Source: Undaria pinnatifida (lineage: Eukaryota; Sar; Phaeophyceae; Laminariales; Alariaceae). From it: a DNA stretch of 64,000 nucleotides. Shown one piece after another: positions 33,633-46,200 of this stretch. A program made the position numbers and the translations under genes. The stretch spans positions 7,396,493 through 7,460,492 of the forward strand of contig JABAKD010000026.1 of assembly GCA_012845835.1 (NCBI GenBank). Direction: 5' to 3'. Below the pieces are notes generated by a model. The model ran no database searches, had not been told where the DNA came from, and worked only from the letters and a program-made list of their open reading frames with translations. Within the stretch, counting starts at the first letter, position 1. Every line of letters begins with the position of its first letter.

Positions 33633-36064
33633 AGATGGGCGTGGGGCGTTCATAGGACGTTACAAAAATGCGGTGTAATACATGGGCCAATGGGTGCATT
33701 GAGCAAACATTACTTTGCGATGGTATCGTAATCACGGCGCGCTATCTGTGTGCCCCGTGCTTGTTGGCTCTTTGAACGTTGTGGTGCGGGCATTTGCATA
33801 TTTGGGAAGTAGATGGCATTTAGATTGTCGAATTTGTTGCGCCGCGTGATTGCGATTCGACCCGGGGTTGATTTGATTCTGAATTTTCCTGGAATTTTTC
33901 AACTTGTCGATAACCACCTTAGATGTTCGAGCTTATCGCGCCGCATGGATGGTCGAGTTTATCGCGCCGCATGGTCCAGATTCGACCTTGTCGACAAGCA
34001 CGTCAGAGCACTACATGTAGGGATGTAGATATCTACAGGGAGGGGGTAGGGTTATTTTTTTATTGGGGTTGAATATGTCGATAACAGAGCGCCGGTCAAA
34101 TATGAACGCATGATAAAATGTTTGGCGTTTGGAGGATACTTCACATGGGTGTAAGTTTCTTTGACTGCACACTTTCCGTGTACGTCACACCTATGCGGGC
34201 TGGTAAGTGGAGCCGTATGGTACGACGCGGTGTATGCCTGTGTTGCCCTTGCTCATTGGGTGGTTTGGCACGACGTCATTCATGGTGTGCCAAATCTCGG
34301 AAGAACGACAGCACTCAGGGCTTGTCGCAGCCGAATCGGTCTGAGGTCTCTGCCTCCAGCCCGACTACTTGTGATAAGAGTGATGCGCTTTGCCCAGTCG
34401 TTCTAGGTCAATGTAACTCATTCGAATTGAATATACAGACTGTGTGCGGGGTGATATCCGCCGGTTTGCAGGTTTGCTTCCTAGCGGGAAGTCAAACGTG
34501 CCCGATGAAAGTGTGCACACTTCGAACAGATCACGATCTAAATCATACAGATCAAATATATCATCTAGATCGTATATTGTCGGCATGGTAAAATGTGTAG
34601 GATCTGTGCAGTACAGATCCAACCCAGGAAACACGTGTCAGATCGTTCAGACCATGCGGCTCTCACGCGCCAACGTGATCTATAGACCGTGCAGATCATG
34701 TAGACCAGCGATCTATTTGACCTGGAAGACAGATCATTTATAAATCAAAAGAAATCTGATCTGTTGGATGTGTGGAAATGTGGATCCGTCTGTCCGTTCT
34801 GTTAGTTACTGAGGTAAACTTCGACCGACCACTGTCATGCACCTGGTATTAATATGATGTTTATTGCACGAGCAAGCACACGAAGCTGAACGAGTTCATG
34901 CACCAACTCGGATCGAAGCAACAGAAAAGCGTAGCACCGCTCACGCTTGGTACTGATCTTCGTAAACACTGCTTTCTGATTAAAAGTGTGCGTTGGAGCG
35001 TCGCGTGCTCGTCTGGTGTGCTTCATTCCGCGTGACATTAAATGGTTCAGCAGGGAATACCTCGTGGCTGTGTTTCTGTACTTTCTACCAGGCATTGTCG
35101 ACATCCTGTGGCTGCCTCAACACGGGATTAATGGAACGTGGTCGGCTGATCCGCCCCAATTATGTTGTCCACCCGTGATATCTAGGCAGCATATTTTTTA
35201 TTTTGCCTGAGAAACGGCCGCCTAAGGGCGGTTTGAGCTGTTAATTATTGCACCAGATTCCTGTTTTTATCCGGAACATGCGCATTGCGGTGAAAAAAAA
35301 ACAAGGCAGTCGTACAGCCCACACGCCGTTCTTACCTCCCGTGTCAAGGGCCCCTCCTAACGAACGAGAAGGAAATGGCACGAACCGTGACATTGAAGAA
35401 AAGTGTTGACAATATCCGTGAAAAATGATGATGTCACGATTTGTGACTCAAGAAGGGTGTTTTTTTTTAACCAGACACTAGACTATTTTACTTTTTCTGC
35501 ACGCGTGTCACGAATCGTTGTTGTTTGCGTTCGTTAAGAAACACTCTAACCAAACTTTTCCATTTGCAAAACATGCGGCATGGAGCGATACCGCCAAGCG
35601 TACAGCTTCGTGTAGTGCCTCCGTTACACGAAACATAGACTCTTCTCAACACCGTGCCATGAACGTTTTTGTTATTTCCCAGCGTACCCGTGAGATCTAC
35701 CAGGTAGTGCGGTGCCAATCTGGTTAACTACATTATACCAGCGTGATCGTAAACATAAGGGATGTTGGGACCTGTTGTGGCACATAGAAAGTATCTTCCA
35801 TCTACGATCAATCCGGTATGCATTCTGCCCTCGTACTGTTCGTCCTAGAACCACATCCTTCAATTATTAACACGTGACTCAGCGCTATTTCCGAAATTCA
35901 ATATCAACACATTAGCCGTTGTCCGGAGATCAGTTAGTAACACGTGAGCGTTATCCGAAAATCAATTGTGAACACGATAGCGTTTTCCGACAATCAGTTC
36001 TTAACACATTAGCGCCACCCGAAAAACATTTTTTAACACGTTAGCACTATCCGAAAACCAAGCA
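33633..36064. other. Intergenic between convergent methyltransferase and calcyphosin-repeat genes
   Basis: No gene is recognised. It holds a short duplicated TATCGCGCCGCATGG.C block at about 33935-33980, a GATC-rich repeat at 34440-34790 and the start of a minisatellite at 35875. Both neighbouring genes must terminate transcription here. Confidence 0.5.
34440..34790. repeat. GATC-rich dispersed family, copy 2
   Basis: GAACAGATCACGATCTAAATC, GTACAGATCCAACCCAGGAAAC, ATGCGGCTCTCACG and GTGCAGATCATGTAGACC follow the same order as in copy 1. Confidence 0.7.
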
Positions 36065-36093
36065 TTAACACGTTAGAGTTATCCGAAAATCAG
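35875..36093. repeat. Minisatellite, about 29-bp unit x7
   Basis: Diverged units of AACACGTTAGCGYTATCCGAAAATCA run across the 3' end of the calcyphosin-repeat gene. The predicted stop codon of that gene (36065-36067) and its last ten or so codons lie inside the last unit. Confidence 0.75.
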
Positions 36094-37241
36094 ACTGGAC
36101 TTGTACGTGTCCGAAACACTTCTCGGGTGCATCATCGCGGTTCCCCGCATTCCCACCGTCTCTCTTCCTCCTACGATATCTTCTCCCAGCACAACCCCCC
36201 CCCCCCCCCCCCCACCAGTCAAACGCCCCCCTCGCCCTCGCACGGCCCGACTGCTCAAAGGGTCGGTTCGAGGAAAGTTTGCCCTCTCGCTTCTCTCGCA
36301 AAAACTCGTCCCGCTCTAAAGGAACAGCGACTTTCCCTGCAGGCCGTGGCAGCCTAGAAGAAGAAGGTCTTACGTAGTCGTAGTCTGTTCGGGCACCATT
36401 CTTCCCGTGATGTGCCTCGATGTCGCCATTGGGCGGCACGCCCTCGACGAGCTGGGCTAGGGAAACGTGGTCGGATGACGTCCTGGCTGGAGGAACCCTA
36501 AAGTCACCACTTGTTTGTTCCATACCCGCGTTTGCTGAAAGATAGCCGTGTCCACCACCCATGGTGAGGTTTGTGCTTTTGTGCGGATTTTGAGGGATCC
36601 AAACGGGAGGTTCTCTCGCAGCGATGGCGGCTCGACGGTCCTCTTCGAAGGTCACCGAATGCCCCGTTTTCCCTTTCATCAGCGGGACAGCAGTGGTAGC
36701 CCTGCCGTCATCTTCATCATCAAACTGGTTGTCAATTATTGCCGGCGCCCACCGGTCTGAGGCCTTCCCCGCCTCGCCCCGCGTGACCCTCATCCCATTT
36801 CCCAGGTGTGAAACAAAAGCCATCGACCCCGGTATTAGCCGGCGCCCTCCTGGTGTCCACGCCGCTCCCTCCGCTATTCGTGCAGCCCTCCCACCGCCCG
36901 CTGGCCGCGGCTTGCCGTCATCTACATTGGCGTCGAGAAATCCTCGACCATGTCTGTTGTCGTCGTGGCCTTCCATGTTACTACCGAAAGATATCTGCGA
37001 GTCAAACGTGCGGGAAAGTATCGCACCACGAATCCTTTGGTTTTCCTCGCTTGGCCTTGCGCTGGATCGGCGGCCTGCTCTGGACCCAGCCGCGCGGCCC
37101 TCTCGTAGACTCTCGAAGGAGCCTTCTCGCCCTTCGCTGGGAGGCTGGACTTCAGGGTGGCAGATGCTGTGTTGGTCGTTTCCAGCAACCGGGCCTGTTG
37201 TTATTGCGGTATCCCCATTACGGCGATTGTACAAGTCTTGG
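36065..37241 (-). CDS. Calcyphosin-repeat exon q: disordered C-terminus and stop
   Basis: The split codon AT|C links CWR to IQDLYNRRNGDTA. The 392 residues are rich in Gly, Arg, Pro and Ser with a Gly run (FDWWGGGGGG, from the C-run near 36196-36214) and no recognised domain. The frame ends with TAA inside a minisatellite. A donor before the end cannot be excluded. Confidence 0.62.
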
Positions 37242-40200
37242 CTGGTCGGTCGTTTGGGTACCTGTTGGTGTTGGGTCGGAGCGTAAGGGTAGGGCGGTAG
37301 GCGGTTGGATAAAGCATGAAAAATCTTACTTTAAAACAATAATCTATACATGAAGCCTTGTAACACCGCCCTTTCCCCCCCCGCCCCCCCCCCCCCTTGA
37401 CACGGCGTGGTTCGTTTCGAAGGCGCAAATCGGCATCTGAATCAAACGTTCTGGATCGGATGCGTCGAAACCAAGTGGTTCCAGCTTCTGGAGACCCAAG
37501 CAGAGTATTATTAGTCAGATTCTTGACGAGGGTCAACGCCTTTTGGGACTAATACCTTAATGTGACACTACGGAGAGCCCACGCTGACATCTTGTTGTCT
37601 GCAGCTGTACAGCGCCAGTTACAGTCCTACCTACTCATCTCCCAGAGAGCCCTAGATAGCAATGAAACGGACAAGCCCGTCTTCCATCTCAGCCTTACAC
37701 GTAGTACTTAGCAACGAGATGAACACAACACTATTTCATCTCGGTCTTAGACGTAAGGATTAGGAATGGACAGAATGCGAAGTAGCGTTTCATCTTGGCC
37801 GTGTACGCAACAATTTCCAATGAAATAAACGTTAAAAAAAATAAGAACTCCATCTCACCACTCCATGAGCAACAGACACGCCTCTTTGGTTGACGCTGAT
37901 CTTTCCTGCAGAGCCAGGCCTGAACACGGGGTGACGATAGGGAGACAACAAACATCGATTGAGAAAAACCGGTCGCCCCGCCGGTGGCGTATGAGGTTAT
38001 CCTCGAGCCTGTTATAGGTCAGGTTCGTGAGTTCGAGCCCCGCCGAGTGCATACTCGTATAAATTCGTAGGGACTTTTTCTTGTGCCCAAATTGACTTTC
38101 GGAAAGCGGGAGAGCGTGAGTTAGCAACACTCGATGAAAAATCGAGAGCAGTGGGATTGCTGAACCCTATGCGCGATAAAAATTGAAGGCAAGAACCGGG
38201 GTTGAGAAGGGACGACACCTGTGACCACGGCTTGTCCACAAGCTGGAAAGTAAAAGTCTAAGAAACAAACAAACAAACAAACAAACAAACTTCTCGGAGG
38301 CATACACCGGTGACATACATCGGTGGCATATATCGTTGGCATGTATATATCGGTGACACGTGCGACGGTAGAGATGTACCGTTTTTTTTCTGCGGCTCTT
38401 GACTTGATTTTTCTGATACTCTATACCTGACCCAAAAAAGAGACTTATCAACAGAGTAAACTGAAAGTTCAACTCGATGAACAGACTGACGGCCTAGGTA
38501 TAGAGAGAACGTTCACATTGCCAAAAAAATAATGATTTTCTCACTAGTATTAACAGTATTAATGAATATATATATTTTAAAGAGCACCGTCAGTCAGAAA
38601 AAAAAACAACAAAAAAAAAAACGCTACTTTTATCGCGGCGCGCTTCATTTAAATAACTATGACACACTATGACTTGATACCATACACACTAACACACCTA
38701 ACCATGACACACTATGACACACTATGACACACTGTGACACACTGTGACACACTATGACACACTGTGACACACTGTGACACACTGTGACACACTCTGACAC
38801 ACTATGACAAACTATGGCACACTATAACACACTATGGCACACTATAACACACTATGACACACTATGACACACTATGACACACTATGACACACTAACTATG
38901 ACACACTATGACACACTCTGACGAGAACATCGTTCAGTTCGCCACTTTTACTAATTTTTTGCAGTTTTTATCCCACCCCAAAAACGCGGATGCAGATTAA
39001 CATGCAATGTGCTGCATGTGGTCAACACGGCCGCACCATTGCATCGTCTCGGTTGAGGCACATGTCTTGATAGATACCTCAGGAGGTATGCATCGCGTGT
39101 CCGGGAGGCGCTACGACGGCTACATCGGTATCTGCGCGCTTTGTGGATGTTTTTGGCTGCGAACGGGCTTCTTAAGCGCCACATGAATGCTTCAGGCATG
39201 CAGTCGGCCTATGCCGTACCGCTGAGTTGTCGGAACATTTTAGAAAACCGCGACGCACATCTCCGTATTTTCGATGTACGTCTCGGTCTCATCGTCTCCC
39301 CGGTGGTCTAGTGGTTAACCTTGAGCACTGCTAAGGTTGGAGTCAGGGTTCAAATCTGGGTGTTATGGACATTTTTGTCTTCCAGAGACACCAACTACTG
39401 CAGAAAACGCTTTACAGGGTCGGTAAGCACACCTCGACGCCAGTCGTGAGGGAAGAAGATGCCGAATTATTATCGTTATCGCGATAAACGAAGGCGCGTA
39501 ACGTAGGGGGGAGGGGGAAGAAGAGCCTGCTTATACTGTAGTGACCCTGGACCTGAGTTGCGTCTGTATGTGATAGGATAGGGAGGGGGAAAAGAGAAAG
39601 AAAAGTGCCAAGATAATGAATGGGATGATGCAAAAACAAAAGGTTCGTGCCCGCAGAGCTTGCATCTCTCTAGGGTTAAGGATCGGTCGGCACGGACACT
39701 GAATACGAAGGATATCCACCGGTAGAAATAACGGTTCAATGCGAAGAGCACACGCAAGCACACACATTAGATGTGCCGGTTGGCGATCGACAGAAATTAC
39801 GGCTTCGTATGAAGAACACACACAACAGTATTAACGCTCTGAATGTTGGTGGGCTGGCACCGTAGAATCTCACATGCGCCAGCACGAACTTAGAAGAATC
39901 TTGAAGTAGCCATCGTCCGGGACCGTTGCAGAGACCAGGTTGTAGTACCGACGGAAATCTTCTTTGGTGGCGCTGGCTCCAACCTGCGATGCGCGATGCG
40001 CGCAAATAAACGTGGGTGCGTGGCATCAACAACAATGGTTGTCGTACATTTACGTTATATACTATTAGTGTTGGTTTTTGCCATCCGACGTTGTGCAGCA
40101 TGAACTAGAACATCAATCAATCAGAAAGAACAAGGTGAACAGAAAAAAAAGACCATCGTTCGTACGCACCGATGGGAAAAACCGCCAAAAATACCATTTG

Positions 40201-43200
40201 TTTACAGTATACCACAGCTAGCTGTGAGATCGAGAACTTCGTCGAAACTCATCTTTGCAAGCTGTGTATGATGCCCCGATCGCGCGTGTTACGGGGTGTA
40301 CATGTCCTCATGAGGTCCTCAAGAAGGATGGAGATCGGCCACTCCCCTTAGCTTTAGCTATTACCAGGGTCAACAAGGTGATACAAAGATGTCCAGTATT
40401 TAATCATGTACTCAATCTGCGCACAGTGACTCTAAAGCCCGTTTTGAGGCGGACAAAATCTGACGGCCGTGGAAGGAAATGCATCAGTTTATTCTAGTTT
40501 TTTTTTTGTTTTTGTGCTTCTTCACTTTGTGTTTCTTGGCCGTTTGCTTTGGGCTCATGCCGAGCATTGTCAGATGGCATCTAAAAAAAATAGAATGCTG
40601 TAATACAGAGTATCCGGTTGATGCGTTATACAAATAAAAGCGGTGCATCCCGAGCCAAATGCGGTGCAACCTGCGCCAAACGCGGCGCAGCCTGATCCAA
40701 ATGAGGTGTATCCTGAGCCAAATGCGGTGAAACCTGAGCCAATGAGCTTCAACACGCGTTGAAAATACGGTAAAAGGAATAAGTAGCCGGCGTGGTTATT
40801 GTTTTTTGCACTCGCCTCACGGTCTGAAGGAAAGCCGGCAGTGAACCCGTCCACGAAGTCTCTGAAGATTGCGTCCGGGGCTCGGCGCCTCAAAACAACC
40901 TCAGGGTGTCTCGTCGCGTCGAAAGCATCAATAATCTGCATGACAGCAATCGCGCAGGCAGCATCGCGGAGCATCGCGGAGCATCGCGGAGCATCGCACA
41001 GCGAGGCAGGTCGGAGAAGGGGGCGTGTTATGCCGAGAAGATAAGCTTCTTGACCTTGCAAGAATTTTCCCGCACGAATTCCAAGTAAAATGGTCCGAAA
41101 AAAAGTGGGTGGGGTTTCAAGAGGACTCTTAGGCGGTGGAATGGTCGGGGACGAGGAGGGGCGTGTAATCATAGCATGGATGGCCGAAGTCTTAACATAG
41201 ACCCTCAAATTTCTACCATGCCGGGACGTGGCACGTTGTGTTTTTCACCGACCAGGCAGACATTGCTTGCACCAAGCGCGGATCACCGTGAGGTGGTCGG
41301 CGAGTCGCGTAGACGGTGAGGTGCATCGTGCTAAGAACCGCTTGTGAGGGATGGAGGGGGGGGCGGGAGTGAATACCCTCGTAATCCGAATGAAGCAATG
41401 GAGGGGGGGGGGGGCGTCGGGGGAGTCTCAAAACCAAGCAACGGAGAGTGACCAACCAGCAGGCCGACAACCTCGGATGGTATACTTAAAACTCCAAAGA
41501 TTTTAGTCGCTGACCACTTTCCAGATTTTAGTCGGAGAGGATGAAGTAGTAACGCTTTATTCCCCATGTACATATAACCACCGGAAACAGCAACGAACGC
41601 GATATTTTCAAGCGCCTACGAAGAGATTGCAGAAGTAGGAAAACCACCATGCTGCGTGCGTGAGGCATAATTATGCCAGAGCCCCTTCCACTGAAAAATC
41701 AGAAATACCCCCCTAGCCCGGAAGTTGATTGAGACTGCTTCATGCGGAAGTTGATGTAGAACATTTTAGCAAAAAAAATAATAATAATAATAAAAAAAAA
41801 ATGGGACTCTTTAATCCAGTGTCGCCGGAATTTTTCTTTATTCGTCCTTGATGGTATTTTTTTTGTGTGTGTTATACCTAGGCCATGGAATGGTTCATAC
41901 GGTCGCACTGTCATTTTTGCCCACGTTTTTTTTCTTGTGTTTTTGGGGACAAAAGTGAGGATATAAGGAGCAAATAGGCGCACCCCCACATAGGGTAGCG
42001 TGCATCTGCGGCCATTGCGGTCATCATCGATTTTGTCGCGGCAACTGATGTTTCCTTCTGAAACCAAAAGAGGGTTGCTCAGCACTTTAATCCGTTTGGC
42101 ACTGCACTTCCGCTGTGGGGACCGAAGACTTGAGTTTGGACTGTGATTTATTTCTGGAGTTGGCAAAAGTTAAAAGCGCGACCTACGAACAGAAAACCAC
42201 TCATGCCATGCGTACCTCCTCGAGCGGGAGGTGCCCCTGACCCTTCGCGTCAAGCCTGTCAAAGGCCTCGTCCACGAGAATAGCCCGTCCGCTGTTCATG
42301 CACCCGCTCAACCGGCTCATGAATGCTTCAGGGTTCATCACCCCGGAGTTGCCCATCTGTAGACATGATAGATTCGTAGAGACAGGTTTTTGCGGCGACC
42401 GGCAATAGTTGTGGTCGGCGGGGGGATAGGTAGCGATTCGATGCCGACCGAGGCGCGAAATGTCAAGTGTTTCGTGCCATTCTTCTTGTAAAACCTGCCG
42501 GAAGCCTAGTCGACGTGAGTTTCCCGCCTGCTGTTCACGCACCCACTCAACGACCGGTTCATGTTCGTCTTCATGAAACGGTTCGTGAAACCGTCGGGGG
42601 CCATCGTTTCAGGCTTGCCCAGAAAAACATACCAGGTAGATAGCATGTACAGCGCAGGTAGTTTGCGGCAATAGGAAATTTATCCGGGGGGTGCGGGGGG
42701 GGGATATAGCAATCCTGTCCGAGAGCGAAGTACCAAAGACCCGTGTAAGCACTGCTTGGACGCAATGGCTCGATAATCACTATCAAAGCATGTGGAGCAC
42801 CTGCCTGACACAACACGAGTAGGAAAAAAAAAAGGGCAGGAGCCAGGAATCGAAGCACGAAATGCTCTGTCTACCCATACTTGGTGAATCAATACATTTC
42901 GTTTTTCTCCTTTTGTCGTGTTTTCTCTTGCTCAAAACCGGAAAAACCAATGCTTTATCCCCCTCATTGGCGGCTTCTGTTCAAACTTGGCAAACCAATT
43001 GATACTGTATTCCTCTCACTACAAGTTGTCGTGTCGTCGTCGTAGTCGGGAAAGGTCCCGCCCGCTGCACCTGCACCTACCGCACACCCACCTCAAAGTG
43101 TGCAAAGATGCGTCGGACGTCCGCCTCGGTGAACGGTAGACCTGTCTCGCGCATAGCTTGTCGGAAATCAGCCGCGGCGACTCCGCGGCAGCTTCCCGTG

Positions 43201-46200
43201 GTCCCGAAGCTGGCGGTTGCCTCTCGTAGGCTTTGGGCTAGCTTTGCCATTCCGGCCGCTCCCCGAGAGTTGAGCTCCGCGCGAAGCTGGTTTCATGTTT
43301 CCAATGCGTGGTTTATGCCCCCCAACGTTGGGACAAGGAAAGAGAGAGAGGGGCATGCATGGCAAAACGCAAAGACAGTGGCATGTTGAGGCGAAGCTTT
43401 TTTTTTGGCGAATGCGTGGGATTGACCTCACCCTAACCCTAACCCTATGAGTGAGGCCACGATAGGAGGAGGCACCCCCTTTTTCACTGCCTCACCGAAA
43501 AAAAACTTTCGGCGATCGAATCTGGCGCAGCCTAGCTGCTAACCATTCCATTGCAGTTTCACATCGCAAACGAAAAGCAGCACGAAAGCCTGACACCGGA
43601 GAGTAACAGAGACATCACTCGCGCGAGTGACCCCGAGCCATTGCGGGAAAGTCCCCTACCGTTGGTCAGGTCATCAGGTCATCAGGTTATCAGGCCATCA
43701 GGTCATCAGGTTATCAGGCCATCAAGTCATCAGGTCATCAGGTCATCAGGCCATCGGGTCATCAGATCATCAGGTCATCAGATCATCAGGTCATCAGGTC
43801 ATCAGGTCATCGCGTCATCAGGTCATTAGGTCATCAGGTCATGACGGGGGGACATGTCCTGGATAACAGATGGACGTGTTCAGGGAAAGAGGTTGGGCAT
43901 AAAAAACACAGGGACACCTTTAGGCAGAACAAAAAAGGAAGATGCGGGGTGCTGAGACCACGGCTGGCCGACGTCGGGAGCCGCGAGGCGACACTAACTA
44001 ACCGCTCTCCCTTGTGGTTGTGATCCATGTTTTGTTCGCGCGTGTGGACGATCGAATTTTGAAGCCAAATTCTCCGGTAGTGGGTGGGTTGTGTCGCGTG
44101 GAACTGTAAGGTGGGAGTTATGGTATTCACAGCAAAGTGACACACAAAAAAGACCCTCGGCGTAACTACTCTGTGTTCACCTTGGTTATGAGATAGCGCA
44201 CGCTGAGGTCAGCTTCCCGTCGCTGCCCCGCCTGCTTAATTCTCCCCCCCGCCCGCATCCGCTGTCGCGCCCGCCCCCCGGCTCCACCCCCGTCCCCCTC
44301 CTCCCCATCCCATACCCCTTCCCTCCCCTCCACCATGCCCGCAACACCTTGCCCCGCCCCAACCTCTCCATCTTCCTCTTCCTCCTCCTCTCCTTCCTCC
44401 TTAACCGGAGATGCGCGTTTTTCGTTCGAGCCACCACTGTCGCCTTTATTTACATGCCCTTTATCGTCCGCATGGGTCGTTGGCGTAGCGCCGGCGGCAA
44501 TAACGGCCGAGGCGTGAAGCTCTGACAGTGACATTGGTGCCCATGACCAGGCAGGGCGGTAGTCGGTGGCGGGGGGTCCGGACGCGAAGGGGGGTGATGC
44601 TGCGGCGCCCCGAGGGGCAGCTGGGTCCTGTGGGGTGCGAGGAGACTGTTGTTGCTGCAAGAGGGCTACCTGTTGGAATAATTGAGAAAACCAAGGGCCA
44701 CACACGCAACACGTAGATCGATGTTAAGGCAGAAAAGTAGGCATGTAATGGAGGTAGCCCATGTGCATACGCAGTAGTAGGTTTTCTTTTTCTTTTTTTG
44801 GAATCTGTTTGTTTTTCTTTTTTTTTCTTTCTGGGAATGTTTTTTTTTCTTCTTTTTCTTTTCTTTCCGCTGATACCGTACGTCGAAGCTCATACCACAC
44901 ATTGTCGGAGGATGACAAAGATAACACTAACCAACGTAGTAAGAGGAGAGCACCCGCGTTGGTGATTAGTTTCGTTTTCCTCGCCGCGACGGTCGGGACG
45001 CGTTTTTTCAAGAAGAATCGCACGTGTGTTCCCTTGCTGAACATTGCACTGCTGTTCGACCGAAGCCTTTCATGCAAACAGTGTGACAACAGGATGAGTT
45101 TCCCAGAGTCGACTGGCCGATATCCAAGATATCTGTGCTTCTGAAGAGACAATAAATACCTGAACCTGTCATTCATCGGGAAGATCATATCCCTATTGAT
45201 TTGTGTGATCTGTGTGATCTGTATATTTACGGGGTTGATAGATCTAGACTGTATGACCCGCATGGCCTAGATCACGTTGCTGGTTGGGACCCGTACGATC
45301 TGCATGATCTTGCATACGTCTGCTACAGCAGTAGGTCGGATCTGTACTGCACAGATCTTGCGCAACATGTCATGACGACAGACGTACGGTCATAGTCTAG
45401 GCGATCTAGACTGTGAGCTATCCGATGCATGGAACTTTTCGTTTCAATCTTAGTCGACGAAAAAAGCCGAAAGGCGCCGAAGAAATATATTTTTTGTAAG
45501 AGAAAACGGGTGTTGTTGTCTTGCCTGAGTAGCGTGAGAGTTGTCGCGCCTAAGAATTTCCCGCTTTAGCGCCTGCTCTTCGGCTGCGGTGAGGGGCTTT
45601 TCAGCGTCTCCACCCTCCCTACCCTGCGGTTGACACGGTCAATTTTTAAAATAGACAGGGAAAAATGAAAAGTCGATGCGGGAAAGCTAAAGTTGGCACG
45701 TAACGTCACTGACGGCCAGTTGTGTGCAAGAGCTTGAGTTGGAAAAAAAAATGATGAAAAATGACGAGCAATGAGAATGCTGAATCTTCTGCACGATGAC
45801 ATTAAGGCACGTACGGGGGAAGAGAAGCGACCACACCTTTGACAAACGGGTTGTCCAGAGGATGGCAAGTAGGAGTTAACAAAGGCGACGCTACTCATGG
45901 TCAGTTTTGTGCGTGCACGGCTTAATCTTCCAATGAAACCAGCCCCACAGGTATAACATCCCTGCCACGAATCTAACCAGTAGGTATCGAGATTGTCAAA
46001 CTATAGGAACACCATCCGGCTAACGATCAACCGTCTAAATATCCACCAAGTTGGCGTGTTCGAAAGAGACGATATTTACAGCAGATATTCACAAATTCAG
46101 TGCCCCAATCAACAACTGAATCGGTCACCTCTCTACCCAATAGGAAGCTAAATTTTATCACCTCGGAGGAAAATGGAAGCTCCTCCACAGACTGTGATCC

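Noticed and set aside
36101-37353. Plus-strand open frames opposite the calcyphosin-repeat C-terminal exon
   Set aside because: Shadow frames of GC-rich coding sequence; the minus frame continues the module array in phase.
43551-43866. Plus-strand frames HQVIRSSG repeated
   Set aside because: Translation of an 8-bp minisatellite.
44335-44716. Plus-strand frames opposite exon l
   Set aside because: Complementary shadow of an acidic linker exon.
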